Shown: positions 10,732-24,240, counted from the first letter of the stretch. The stretch: DNA of 64,000 nt from Monarcha castaneiventris obscurior (GCA_026261815.1 JAMPIT010000230.1:38338501-38402500), one strand, 5' to 3'. Translations and numbers: made by a program. The notes: generated by a model from the letters alone, not told the origin.

Positions 10732-13700
10732 GTGTGTTTTCATTCAATAGCTGAGTACATGGCCTTTATACGGGTGAGTGGCATGAAAATTATGTGGTTC
10801 AGTTGTTACTTAATAGAAGATTTTTCTGACAAATTGCTGAAGAAACATTACATCATCAGTGCCACTCCCTCAGGTGCTATTTTATCAGGAGGTGTCACTA
10901 TAAGAAGAAAGAATAAGTCCCTCTCCTTCTACTGAAACAGGAGCTAACCAGCGGATGAAACATCCTGGAAGAAAAGAGTCTCAGCACAGCAGAGGGCTGC
11001 TATAGAGGTCTCAGCAGTGCTTGGTATAGTTCAGCCTGTATTAAGCATTATGATGGCTATATTCAATTCTGGTTTTGACAGAATAAGCTAGACCTCTCCC
11101 ACATGGGAGTCTTGAGGCCAACCCTAATATTCTGCATTTGGTATTTTTGGAATTCCTGTTTGTCTGCTATGGAGGAAAGTTCAGACAATTTTCCAGTAAG
11201 TTATTATTGCTCATCAGTTTTTATCCCTGATGAATGAGGATGCTTCAGACCATAAATCTTCGACTGGTCCGGGCTAAGTGTTGCCACTCCTGGGCTTCCA
11301 GCCAGCATAATTTTGTATGGAGGAATTGTACAACTTGATGAGAAAGAAGTAAATAGTCCTGTGTTAGCATTGAAATAGCAGCTGTTTAAGGCTCTGCAGC
11401 TCTGGGGGATATTAGCAATATTACTGGGCCAACTGTAGGTGGTTACCATATGCACATATTGCCACATGCTGTGTCCTGTTTGTCTAATGTGAAACTTTAT
11501 TTACTGGTAAATGTGGTGGTGATATTTATAGTGGTCACTGCTGAAGTACTTGAACAGATTCTGGTGATCTGTCTCTGTGCAGTATGGATATGGAACGTGG
11601 ATAAGGAGGAGATGAGTGTCTAGCCTTTCATACTTTGTTCTCTTCAGGCACACAGCTGTGTTCCCTGTTCTTAATACCCGTGCAGAGAAGTGAGTTTGTG
11701 CAGTTTGTCTGCATGGACCCACACACAGATCTGGGGTGTGATGGGATTAGAGGGTGAGCTGAGTGTCCATGCCATGACCATGTGCCTAAATATCCATGAG
11801 AAAAGGAGCTGAAAGGAACACAAACGTGTGTTTGCAGGTCTCACGTGGACAGCAAGCATCATTAGGGCTGCAGTGAAAGAGTTGTTGCAGGTTGTCATTT
11901 CTGCACCTTCATTCTTACTAATGTCAAAGAAACTAAACTAATACCAGGTCTTATTTTCACTTTTCCTCCCAGACCTACCTCCCTTGTTGCCATTTTGTCC
12001 CTGGGTCACTAATGCAAGCTGTGGGATATAGTGAGCTCTGATCCAGCAACTCTGAGGACGACTAGATCTAGAAACTCCTTAATTTAGAAAGCTTGGCTCT
12101 GTCCTTTCCAAAGAAATTATATTATTTTTTCCCTCAGTCTTGAGTAGATGTGTGATGCAATGTTTAAATGTAAACACCTCGATTTATAGGGAATATCCTA
12201 AGTTATTTTAACAAGTGGGTTTTTTTTAATTGTTAGAATTAATTTTTCTGTCCCTCTAGGGCTTGTACATACTATTTAAGTTGTCTCCACCAATGCAGGA
12301 ATACAAAAAGAGTGCAATAACAAATTTTATATGTATTGAAAAGAGGAAGGAAAATAAGACAGTATGTTTCCTCAAAAATGTATTGCAGCCAAAAAGTTTA
12401 TGATATTGAAGTTTTCTTTTCTCTTTTGTTTTGAAATTTATACATTTCCATTAGTAATAAATGCAACCTTACTAAACAATATAATATGCTGAGCTTGTAT
12501 AAGACACAAGAATATTACCCAAGTTAAGTAACAGATGATGATTTTCTAAGATAATTTATTTTTACATCAAAATCATTAGTGGTTTAGGTCACCATAAATT
12601 CAGCTCTCTGACATTTTAAACTTGCAGAAATAGCCATTTTATTTTTCTTTGTATGAAATCAATACTTCTTTTAAAAATAGCCACATGCACTTGGACTTAG
12701 TCTCCTGAATTACCCTTTGCTTGGGAGAGACTCCATATTTTATTAAAACAGTAGCATTTTCATAAAGCGAAACATTTGCCCTAGCATCTGCTTAAAAGAA
12801 TAATGAGAAAAATATACAAATTTAATAAGGGCACGAACCTTTTTTTTGGCGACATAAGGTAGCGGGAAGCCTGGCCTTTCAGATCAGAAACTATTTTTGG
12901 CCTCTGGAAACCTGGACCATCTCCTCTTAGAGCAGTTTGCAGCTGCTGGGCTAACCTGGCTCTTCCAGGAGTGATGCCTGCTCTCTGCCTGCTCATCACC
13001 AGTGCGTTTACCCTGGCTGCTCACCTGCCTGCCTGGGAACCAGCCAAGCCCAAACGCTTTCCTGACCTGTCTGTGCAGCCATCTGGAAGGGGGCAGATGC
13101 CAGTATTCAAAAGTACTTTGGTAGATGGCTTTAGGGGCATGAAAAGCTCCCAGCAGGAGCACAGACCATGCCACGTGGTTGGTAAAGCATCTGTCCTTGA
13201 AGAAAATGCTGCCTGTCTCAGGCAGCAAGCATAGAATGTGTATGAAAAATGAAGAGAAATACAGTGCCTTGGGGGTGGGATGGTGCCATGGCATTTTTTC
13301 AGCTGCCCCCACAGGGAGAGCAGCACCTTGAGCAACAAGGTTCCTCTCCCCTATGCTTGTAACCCTGCACAAAGGACAACTTCCTCCCATCTCTTGGTAG
13401 TGTCTTACATTGGAAAGTGTTTCACAAAGGGAGGGATAAAAATCGATAAGAAAGGCAAAAAGTCAAAGCAAATGCAGTATGTGGGAGGAGATATTGTCAG
13501 TTCCATGTCTTTAAATAAATGCTGGGGGGAAAAAAAGGTCGTTCCTGCATGACCCCGACTGCTATCTTGCAGCATAAGGTGGAGTGCTTAATTCTGTCTC
13601 CAGCTCTGCTGTCTCACTGCCTTTTCTGTGGTACCTGTGGATATGTCTGCTAATGGTGGCAGTGATGACAGTTGTTAACTGGACAATGTTTTGACACTGC

Positions 13701-14319
13701 CAAATCCTTTTGCACAGGTCACGGTCTGCCTGGTGGTAAATGGCAGTTGAAAAGCTCTGTGTAACGCATTAACAAATTTTTCTGCTGTCCAGACCCAGAA
13801 GTATTTTAAAAGCTTTGTTTGAAAGCTCAAGCTTTTCTGCTTCACAGCCCATTTTTTGTTTCTTGTCTCATGGTAATGAATTAACTCTTAAGTTCGAGTT
13901 ACACCCCAGGGAAACGGTTGGCGGGGTCATGTGGGGTGTGACCTTTGTAGGAAAGATGAGACTCCTTCCTGTGAAGCTCTCATGAATTGGCTTTGGAATA
14001 TTTACCAACCACCCATCTCACAGGCAAGAGCAGGATTTGGGCCTGTCTTGTTATAGTGAGTAATCAGCTGTAAAGGCATTGATCTCAGTGGAGTTATTAA
14101 TTGATACTGGAGCAACAAAAACACACCATTTTCCCTAAATGTTATGGACATGACAACCAACAGACTGAACAGATCTGTTTCTCAGTGATCTCTCAGGCAG
14201 GGGAGGTACCCAATGTGTCCATGCTGCTTTGGGCCATCAGAACTTCCCTTGAGAATTTAGATTTCTGTTTAAGTTGCATTCCATTTTTATTCATATTGGC
14301 TTAGAATATGTTTCATGCC

Positions 14320-14351
14320 TTTTTTTTTTTTTTTCCTCTCTTTTCCTGCAG
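14320..14351 (+). other. RBMS3: Decoy 3' splice site (long polypyrimidine tract plus CAG)
   Basis: A 15-nt T run (14320-14334) is followed by CCTCTCTTTTCCTGCAG ending at 14351. By sequence this is a stronger acceptor than the one used at 14391. Joining exon A to 14352 would read GAG followed at once by TAA TAG, a stop in frame, and would add 40 nt, which is not a multiple of three. The true exon start at 14392 is fixed by protein similarity. Confidence 0.6.
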
Positions 14352-14391
14352 TAATAGTAAAAATCTGTTTTTCTTCCCTAACTATGTGCAG

Positions 14392-14438
14392 GCTGGCATG
14401 GCTTTGACTTACGATCCAACAGCTGCTATACAGAATGG
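14392..14438 (+). CDS. RBMS3: RBMS3 internal coding exon B (47 nt)
   Basis: This short exon encodes AGMALTYDPTAAIQN plus the first two bases of a Gly codon (GG). The AGM-LTYDPT-A-QNG string is conserved in RBMS1 and RBMS3 and directly follows the PREGE end of the previous exon. The acceptor is GTGCAG (ending at 14391), with a CTAAC branch-point-like motif at about 14378-14382, unusually close to the splice site. The donor is GTAAGG. It is 47 nt long and runs from phase 0 to phase 2, so skipping it alone would break the frame. Skipping it together with the next exon (47+97=144 nt) would not. Confidence 0.92.
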
Positions 14439-17400
14439 GTAAGGAATGCATGTTTTCTTATGTCTTTTTAGAAATTATTTTGAATGTCATCTTCTGTTTT
14501 CTCTTTCTGTGGTGAAACTTTTTGAAAAGTGAATACACTCAGTCATATTTTGTCTGAAGTGTATAATGCTATATTGTCAAGTTCTTCTTTTAGTTTTCCT
14601 TTTCTTTCTATGCCTTCTTGTTTGCAGTATCCATTTGAATGGGAAGTTGTTTTTCCTAATAGTTTCCATCTCTATTTGGCAAATGTCAGTAGATGTCTTT
14701 TTAATCTCTCTCTGTCATGAAGTGGAAACCAGTGAAGTTTCCCTTTACTGACTTGGCTTTTGTTAAAATAACCATTGAAGATTCCAATGTATTTTGGATA
14801 ATAGAGCTGTTACTTCATCTGGGGTTCTTTCTGCAGGCTGGCTGGCTTCCATGGCATTGTCCAAATAAAAATGCCAGATAGGGAGAAAGCCTTAAATTAA
14901 TGTGTAAGCAGATGGGATTTAAGGGTAAAATTCTGAGCAACACTCTTCTTTACTTCTCAGCTACCATTTGCTGACACAAGGAATTGCATTTTTTTCTCAA
15001 ATTGTGCAGTGAAATTACATCATCGTATTATCTACCAGCATGATTAAGTTTCCAATTATTTCATAAGCTAGAAAAAGATATCCTTCAAATTTAGCTCTCT
15101 TTTCAGCTAGGTTAACAACAATTTGAAGAGAGGCAGGAAGTTCAGCCCTGAACTCTTTGACAGTCACTCTTTGATCAGAGAGATGTATGGTATGATTATC
15201 AAATTCCATGCATACTCCCACCTGTGTTCTCCAGCTGAAGGGGAGAATTTATTGATATAGATAAGAATGGGTTTATTTGTTAAATATTTGTTAGGTCATT
15301 GCTAGTTGAAGCATTTAGGAAAAAACCCTAACATTCCTAGTAGTTAAAAAAAAAAAATCAATAGTAATAGTTAGTCTATTTTGCCTAATTTCCCTTTAAA
15401 AGCAGTAATTTTGTAGGAGTTGTGATACTCCTGTGTTGTGGAGGAAGAGGCCAAACACAGAAGAAGAGAGAATTTGTTTGTAGTTGTGTTTTCAGAATCC
15501 TCTGCTTCTGCTTCCCTGTTCTGACCTCCAAATGAGTCATTCTTCTCTATTGTCATACTTTTCAGCTGGTAAAACATTACAGTCCATAAATAAAAACATC
15601 ACCATTTCATAATCCACCAGTGTTTCATGTGGACAACTAGCTCTTTTTTTCATATGAATTCCTGCATGTCAGTTGTTTTGGAAAACGTAGCTTGAATGAT
15701 CCTTCGAGACCAATACAATTTTAATTCAAGAATAATTTTCTTGAAGTTATGAATCTTATCTCAGAATCAGACATTATTTATATCAGAGTACCCATTGGTG
15801 TTCAGGCTGCTCAGATGGTTTGGTCACTCAGTTGTTTGAACATACTGTCACTGATCATTGGGTAAAGAAATTGTATCCAATGGAGAATTTCAGCTCTGCA
15901 GTTTTTAAAATATTCTTCTATTTCTAAGGCAAGAAATAAATTAAGTTACAGTACCAGATATCTCTCTAAGAGTGACAATTAATTACCACTTTGACATATG
16001 TCTTCTTTCTAAAGTGTCAAAATATTTTCAGTTTTATCAGGACTAAACCATCATTCAAAACGCTCTTGTGGTGAGATCTTGATTGTGTGCAGTATCGTGA
16101 GGATCACCAGAACCCTTTTGGTCCCACAGAAGTTTTATCTTCTCAGGCATTCACATAGTAATCTCTACATATCCTGTAGTTGTAACTTTTTTCTGGTTTT
16201 CATAAACCTCTTTAGTTACATGTACAGTGAAAATCTAACTCGGGAGTTTTATTTTAGTGAAGGCTGGGAGCAGCTTGGTCCTTTGTGAAATGTGTAAATG
16301 TGATCTGTTGCTCGCTGACACAAGACACAGGCATCGGTGTGTGGCTGTGGTGAAAGAGGCTTAAAGGCTCTTCAGCTCTATGAAGTAACACAGGTTAACT
16401 CAGCAAAAGGGCATCTTCCTCACAGGGAGGGCAGTGTGGAAGTGAGCAAAAAGCTGTTGCTGTGCCCACACCCACCCTGTGCCTAAAAGGGTGCAGAATA
16501 CTTTGGCAGTAACGTGGGCTGAGCCAGTAAAGTTTGCATGGCTCAATGTCACCCAAAGATCTGTAAAACAAAGGCCTTTTCCATGTAGCATTCAGCTGAG
16601 GTCACCGGTGTGGAACTTAGTGAACTGACACTGGGGATGGGAAATGTAAAGATACCAAGTCAAAGTGATGATTCAGAAGAGGTATGAATTGCGAACAAAG
16701 TTTAAAAGAAAAGATTAACTGCGCATGCTGACATTTACTAGAGTTCTTTATAGGGTTGATAGATGTATTTGGATGCATCAAAGTTGCTAAGTCCACACAG
16801 GATTATGTGGAAGGTGGAAGCCTTGTAGAGAAACATGTCTCTGCAGGTGTCATGGGGTAGTATTTAAAATTCACAGTTCTTTAAGAGGTGTGGATTATAT
16901 TAGGTTTGGAGTTGGGCCATAACCAAACCTCAGGGAAGAATCTGAACTCTTGTTTCCAAATGAAAAGGTAGGTTCTTATTGTTCATGGTATCGTACTATC
17001 ACTTTTATTACCATATAACTACATATTTGCCTGGAAAATCTATAGCAGAAATAAAACAAAAGAGAGTGAGAGAGAGGCTTTCACTAAAAATGACTACGAT
17101 TTTTTCTCCACTAAGGAATAGATGATTTTCTTCTGAGTCTATTACATTGTAAAGCTTGATTCGCCATTTCATTATATTGTTTTTATGCCCATGTAGCTCT
17201 GTTTAAGCATCCAGTGGAGTTACATCAGCATAAAACTGGTATAATGGAGTGGAGAATCCAGCCCGTAGTGTACCATAGCATTGCAGTAGGAGGTACTGAA
17301 GATATGGTAAGCACACACTTCAGTAGATAAGCTCTTTTCACTTGGCAACCTCTCTGCACCTTTTTTTTGTTTTATAATCAGCCTTTTCTGAATTGTGTTT

Positions 17401-20400
17401 ACAAAGGTACTCAGGTTTTATTTTGGGGAGTAGTGTGCCTGTTGTAATATGCTATTGATTTCTTAATTTGTGGCATTAACATTGTTTTAGTGGTTTTATG
17501 CACTCATATGAAGAACAGGATAGAGCTCTTGTGCTTGCACTGTAAGGAAGCTCATTTAAAATGTTCCTGAGGCTGGAGTCCTCCTGGCCATTTGACTAAG
17601 GTTGCAATGTACTGTATCAGTTTAGTATCTCATATCTGGGGGACTGTTTTGTGCATTTGCTGGCCAATGGGCTCAATATTCAGATAGGTCTTTTCCAACT
17701 CAAACATCTGACTGTGTGCCTTGTTGCAACAGAAAATTGCTGCCTTGATAATGCTTGGTAATACTCTTACATTATGTGAGCCCCAGGATACTATTTATGA
17801 ATCTAACTTTTTCAGTGCTGCCCGCAGGCACGAGGCATGAGCAAATGGTGTTTATTGCAGTGCAAATAGGATCTTGCTCTTGTGCAGATTCTGTCTGGAA
17901 GCTTGCATGTTCCCCAATAGAATGGGAACCATATGGATTTTTTTTTCCACTTTTTTGGCAGGGAAATAGTGACCAGACACTGCAGATAGTGCAGTCCCTA
18001 AATGTGAAGGGAGGGTTGGTGTAGCAGGGGAGTATGTGCTTTGTCTGTTAAGCAACAGAAACTGTTGTTAAAGCGCTGCCTCTGTGTGCCTTATGATGTA
18101 CTGGAAATATGCTTCTTTTTAACATCACTTAAAAACGTGCTCTTTTGAGTCCCTTATAAACCCCCCTTCAGGAACTTCCAGGAGCATCTCTTTGCCTACT
18201 AGTGATGAGCTTCCCCTGTGCTCATGGAATCTAGGCATGCTGAAAAAGTCTGTTTTTAATACAAGGGCGATGTCCATTTTACCTTGCCCTTGCCACCTGC
18301 GTGCTTGTGCTTCTGGCGTTGCAATTTCAGCTGAGGAGCAGGGACACTGTCTTGCACCTGCAAAAAACTGCATGGCCCAATGTAAGGATGCAAACTGTAT
18401 TCCCAGAAAATGCAGCTGAGCCTTTTGGAGAGCTCTCCTTAGAGCCCGCAGGTCAACTACCACAAAGCCTACAGCTCTCAATATACCTAGTGCACAGTAC
18501 TAGATACACTGTGCATTTTAATGCCAGGAAACTTGGAGGCAATGAGTCAAAGCCAGTATAATTCATATCTCTTTCCACTCTTCTTTCTGATGCAGATATT
18601 CTGATGACTGAGAGTCCTGTGTTCCCTTGAATGAACTTACAAATGCATCTTCCACCTCATTTCACCTCTCCCTAAGCCTAAAGAAAAAAAAGAAGGCAAA
18701 GCCTAAGACTGAATATAGCAAGGTCCTCAGCTGCAGATCTTGTTGGCATGCTGTAGGGTTTGTACCAGAACAGGCCACCCTTGGGTTTTGTTCCCCCTGT
18801 CTTTTATTAGATCCCCAGCATGTCTCTTAATGCCAGACATATGGGGATATTAGCCCATTTGCATGTAAAGGGAATTTAGAGAGATGTCTTGGTGTCCCAT
18901 GGGTGAGTGCATGTTGAGCCCTCTTTGTCAATGAGCCCTGGCCTGGCAGCAAATGACTCCAGTAGTGTACTAGGTTGAGCATCCCATACCTGAGTATGGC
19001 TCTGCTTGAGCTCATCCCCAGCAGGGACACCTCTATCCTCACCATACCACTGTACTTCACATGTGGCAGAGACATCCACATCCTTTATTATTAGATCCCT
19101 TTGGCCACAAGTGGCACTGAGGAAGGAAGACAAGCCTTTGTCTCTTGATGTAAGAGATTCCTGACTGCAAAATATTTTCTCTACAGCCTGTCACAGTGAC
19201 TGAGAGTGTTACACTTGATTTATTATTATTTTTATTATTATCATTATTAAAAATTGAAATATATGGACTGGATTTTCTTGCATTTGCATCATCAAAGTTT
19301 CTTTTTGTCTCTTCCTTGATGCTCTTGTGCATGAATTTTCCCAATACAGCTGAGTGTCTGGTAGTATGTTTTATTTGATGCTTATTTGAGAGCATTCCAA
19401 ATGGCGTCAGATAAACGGTATTGGCAGGGGTGTTGGAAGGGCTGTATTTTCCACATTACCGTAGTATATATTCTACAGGCTTATGTACTATTCAGATAAC
19501 TGCATCTCTAAGCTGAAACTGAAATGGCAAGCTGTCTGTCAAGTTCTTGGCTTAGCACACATTTTCTGTACATTTGTTAGTATTTGCTAGGATTTATTGG
19601 AGAGTTTATTCCAAAGAGTCAGCACTACTTCCAAATGGAAAGTCTTTTCTTCCCTGTACTTGTCTTTGTCCAAGCAGTTCATATGTGGTTATGAGTATGA
19701 GCCCAGCATCAGTGCCAGGTTTATGAACAGAATGAGAACAGAATGAACAAAAAGGTGTGGCTTTCTCAAAAGAGTTCTGGTTTTATATTATTCTTTAGCT
19801 TAGGAGGTTTATATGTATTTCTATACATTCCACATTTTACCCATAGACTAAATTCTGTCAGTCTGCCCTTGACTATTTTCATTTGCTGCATGCAACATTT
19901 TTTAGTTGATCCACTTAGCAAGAGCAAGAGATTTCTGGTTAACACTGATCTGGGGGAAGACCCCTGTAAAAGGAGTTAGATAATATGCATTGTGCTAGTG
20001 CCATAGATGAACCTGGCTAGTGGTAAAAATCCTTTCTCCCATGATGTTGTGTGAATTTAATATTTGGTATAAGCATGGAGATACAAATACCTCTAAATTC
20101 TTATAATAGGATATATATAAAAATGGGCAAAGGCACAATTTTAAAATAGTCTCTGTGCGAGCATTGTGAGGGCAGATAAATGGTCCTAAAATAGCATTAT
20201 ATTTCTATTAAACAAAAAATCACTCAGATGCCACCTGCTGCTTTTGGCATTTTAAAATCTGATTTGGAATAGAAAGAACAAATGATTGCTTCTCTGTCTC
20301 CCTCTCCCCTCCTAACTTTGAATGTTTCCGCCCAACATTCAAAGAGAGCAGCCTGTTTTCCAAGGCTATTGGTTGAAGTCGGTGGTTATTTGAGCCTGCT

Positions 20401-21567
20401 TCCAGAATGAATGCATCCAGTCTGAACTAGACTGATTAGTACTAAATCTGTGATGCCAGGGTGATCAGGAAATAGAGCACTTGTATAAACACCAGTAATG
20501 ATTTTTTTGTTGTTGTTGCATAGCTCTCATGGAAAGCTACTGTTGATTGCCTCAGAGTAGGGAGGGGGAAAAATGTAAAAAGAGAGGGAATGCAATCCAC
20601 TACACTGTGCAGAATCTTCTGTTGCTTACTGGTGCATCCTATATGAGAAGGATCTACATGAGGTTTAAATTGGACAAAAGAACACTGCACTTGAGTGTTT
20701 TCTCTGAGTCAGAAATACCAGCATTTGGACAACTGTAAGACCACAAATATTCTTTTTTAAAGCAAATTTATTGTTCTGGCTTATAGTTAAAACTGAAAAA
20801 AAGGGTAAATGCAGAAATCTTTACAAGCATACACCTATTAAGTACTAACACAATCCAGCAGTAGTGATATTTTCCAAGTGATAATTTTATCAATAGTCAT
20901 TAACCCACAGGGAAGGAGAAAGAATATAATATTTATTATCATCAAGCAAGAGATTGTGCAGCTTCTGTTCATAGTATGCAACAGTGGAAATAAAACCAAG
21001 TAAATCTGAGATTTTCAGTGCTGCCGGGGGCATTTAGCCTCATAATTCTTGAGGAAAAGGGGGTTTTGCTCTCTGCCTAGATGAATATGAAAATTTCAGC
21101 CAGAGTTTTTGTAGCCACCCCTTAATAAAATAATTCAGGCATGTATATAGATGTGTTATTCTCAGCACTGAAGCACTAGGAAATGAAAAGAAAACAGTAC
21201 CCTGTGTATAAATGAAATCGGTAATGTTGTCTTCGATATCGTGTAAGAAATTTCCTTGCACTAGCTAGCACTCTGGAAAATCAGCTGTCTTTGCATTTCA
21301 GATAATTGCTTCTTGTATTGTGAAGTTCTATATTTGTGCTAGTTGAAGTGAAAAAAATATGCTTTGTGTAAATATTCCTCCTCTTTTCCATTTTCAAGAT
21401 CTGCTCAATGGAGCCATCACATCTTTTTTATTGTGGTTTTGGAAATAGATGGACATAATTACCTGTGTAGACTCTTTTTGTCTTTGCCCAGGAGGCAGTG
21501 AATTATTTAGTCAGAGCCTAAGTAGTCAAAAGGTTCAAAAAATCTCGCTTTTGTTCTTTGTTTGCAG
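14439..21567 (+). other. RBMS3: RBMS3 intron of about 7.1 kb
   Basis: The intron runs from the GTAAGG donor to the TTTGCAG acceptor at 21561-21567. It contains only weak features: a TTA-rich trinucleotide stretch near 19217-19250 and a possible but unconvincing CR1-like end near 17.68 kb. I see no exon, RNA gene or clear mobile element. Confidence 0.8.
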
Positions 21568-21664
21568 ATTTTATTCCTCACCGTACAGTATTCCAACAAA
21601 CCGCATGATTCCACAGACATCAATCACGCCATTCATTGCTGCTTCCCCTGTCTCTACATATCAG
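21568..21664 (+). CDS. RBMS3: RBMS3 internal coding exon C (97 nt)
   Basis: The first base completes the split Gly codon of the previous exon, followed by 32 codons: [18 protein letters not shown], then [14 protein letters not shown]. This is a hallmark of RBMS3; RBMS1 has related but different residues here. It is preceded by TTTGCAG and followed by GTACGT. It ends on a complete CAG codon. Residue 8 of the segment is Pro (SIPTN), where I recall Ala (SIATN) in mammalian RBMS3, so this may be a lineage substitution. The segment is Ser/Pro/Thr-rich with no folded domain expected. Confidence 0.95.
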
Positions 21665-24240
21665 GTACGTCAGATTTGCACTTGTCTCCTGTGTTTCCCA
21701 GTTAATTATGTTTTGGATGTGGATGTAGGCAGAGTGTATGCCACAGAAAATTGTGTAAGTGCTTGCACTCTTGAGTCACACTTATAACAAAGGGCTCTCT
21801 AGCAGTATTCAGGTGTCATTGGATAGAGTTTTAAGTGTTTCCCTCATTCTTTACAGCAGTAATAAAAGCCACTGTAATTCTTAATTTCAGTCAGCTTCTC
21901 TGATAAACAACATTTTGCTTAATTACCAGTTGACAACACCGAAAGCTTGTCATTCTTATTGAACTGTTTCCTCATTTTGGCTCCCCTTCATTAGCCAAAA
22001 TTTTTTAAAGTGTTTTTTCTAATAATTTATGTTGACTGCATTATACTTTGACCTTTTGACCTCAGCTGGTTTTTTTCCAGTAACTGCATCCTTTAAAAAC
22101 ACTCATTTTTATCCAATAATCCCTGATAAAGCAAATTACTTGAGGATAAGTGTCTTCAAATCATTCTTTAGTCTGCTACATACCATGTTGTTCAGAATTT
22201 CTCTTTTCAGCATATCCCGCTCAGATCTCCACTGGGAAATTATTGTCTTGTTTTGGCTTTCTGAGATGGAAGTCAAAACCAGATTGTACATATTTTTTAT
22301 TAGCCATTCTCTGGGAACATATCACTTCACAGAAGCTGGTCATTGTCTCTACATTTTCCAATTTTAGTTATTTCTGTCCTGTGCCATCAGTGCTTTTCCA
22401 ACCCTGAGCCTTACGTGAAGTAAGCTACCCAAACCTGCAAAGCTGCATGATGGGTTGTTCTTAATGTCAGGGTTGGTTTGATGTGGGTGGGGGGTTGCTG
22501 ATGGTATGGTACTGCTTCCAGGTAATTCCAGGGGGTAACTGTACTTTAAGCTTGATCTTCAAAGATAAATTATTCTGGTAATCCTCTTTGACTTTTGTGT
22601 TATTTTATATTTTAGATGGCTATGTAGCACTTGCCAAACAAAAGTTGTTTTGATGAGGTAAATTCAGTAAATTTCAGTAATGGCAGCACCAAAGAAGAGT
22701 CAATGCCAGAGATATACAAGTGCAGCTCACTCACAGTTTTCTCGGTAGCAAAGCTGGCTTAAGAGCCATACTACTTCCCTCTTATTCAGGCCACTGAGTT
22801 CAGGCCACCCACCCACTTACTTCCACCACTGCTCCACGGTTCACAGTTGCTGCCTTTTCCAACATTCTGGTATGAACCATAGAATCGGTTTGTGGTTTTA
22901 TGTGTTTGCACCAAAACCACTCTTTTTTTTTTTTTTTAACCCGTATCATTTTCCTTAGATAGTTTGCAGTGTAAGCCCAAAGACATTTGCCCTGGCATGG
23001 TGAAGGAACTGCAGTGGTGCAAGAGTGGGAGCAATGAGCAGCAGCAGGATGTGGCAGCTCTAGTGTGTTTTAACTCATGGGGATTCACAGCAGAAAATGT
23101 TGCAGTAGAGGTGTGTTCACATGTGGGTGTGCTGGTTTTGGTTCTAAAGATGTTTTGCTGAACTTGCTTTTCAACAAAAAACAGACTTTCATAAACATAT
23201 ACAAATGTTAAAGCACACTTATACAATCAATTCTCAACACTTCCTTCATCAACAAAATCACAGGACATCTGGAGTAGTGGGACCCTGTAACTTTCTCCTT
23301 GTCATGCATGGTCAGTGTGAGGTGCTACACATCCATCTCTGTGACAGCAAATGAGGTGCCCTCTGATTGCTGTAGCACAGCTACATCTTTTGTGTACTTG
23401 TGTGTTGTGGTGCCCAGACTGATGCAAAAGGAAACTAAAATACACAATTCTTGAGGCTGAGTCTGAGCTATGATAGTGTGTGGGCTGTTCACACATAGCA
23501 CAGGAGGGAGTTATGGCTCAGAGATGCCACCACAAATATGCAAACATTCTGTACTGTGTTTAATTCTTAGTAAAAATGTTATATCCTTGAAATATATGTC
23601 AGTCATAAGGCAGAACAACAAAGAAAGACTTTGGTGATGCATGTGGAGTTCCGGTGGGAGTAGACCCCAGGATGCTCAAGCTAAGAATGATCCTGGAGGG
23701 GCAGACTTCTTAAGCCAGCTTTGCTGTGAAAGCTTTCAATTAGAATAAGTTTCAAAAATTCTGAATTAGATCTGCAGTTCTTACTGAAAACAGAATAAGC
23801 CGTTCTGGGATCTCTGAAAATGTTATACCTTTAAAAGTTCATACAGATACCTTTGAAAATAAACTTTGAACATTTTATGTCTCCTGCACTGTCGGTTGGA
23901 TGACATGTTCATGGTTACATTGATGGATGAAAGCAAACAATGCAAATGAAAAAATAGGACAACATGGAATATTGAAGACTGCTTTATGAGATAAAATGTG
24001 ATTCGTAGAAGTGGTGCATTCACTCAGACTTCTGACTTTGGTGGAAGACATTATCAAATGAAATTCAAAAGCTTTTTCCTGTGTCAATAACATTACGAAG
24101 CGTAAATTAATTTTGTGTTCAGTTATAAGACTTAATTCTTTTGTCAAAATTAGCACCTTAGTTGTAGTAGAGAGAATATTTTCAAGAAAGTCTTCGAGTT
24201 TTAAACTTTTCTATGCTAATTAAAAGTATTTGATGTGCAG
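21665..24240 (+). other. RBMS3: RBMS3 intron of about 2.6 kb
   Basis: This is the shortest intron seen, from GTACGT to TGTGCAG at 24234-24240. It contains a 15-nt T run (22923-22937) and a widely spaced 18-bp inverted repeat (22747-22764 with 23708-23725). Nothing else is recognised. Confidence 0.8.

Larger units (their letters stand above)
2453..14391 (+). other. RBMS3: RBMS3 intron of about 11.9 kb
   Basis: The intron runs from the GTAAGT donor after 2452 to the GTGCAG acceptor ending at 14391. It contains a G-quadruplex motif (3344-3374), an 18-nt T run (5211-5228), a polypyrimidine tract (6510-6564), an ATATC microsatellite (7842-7870), an 11-nt G run (8301-8311), a CR1 fragment (9877-10731) and a GC-richer patch around 12.9-13.4 kb. 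A second acceptor-like CAG lies at 14349-14351. No further coding exon is recognised. Confidence 0.8.

Noticed and set aside
12884..13390. 168-codon minus-strand open frame, the longest in the window
   Set aside because: It lies in a locally GC-richer patch where stops are rarer. No domain, splice context or family similarity is recognised, and overlapping frames on both strands are also open.
13280..13552. 90-codon + strand frame in the same GC-rich patch
   Set aside because: No recognisable motif; consistent with chance.
17640..17712. Possible plus-strand CR1 3' end (AGATAGGTCTTTTCCAACTC)
   Set aside because: Only one short island resembles CR1 and the surrounding sequence does not continue the match.
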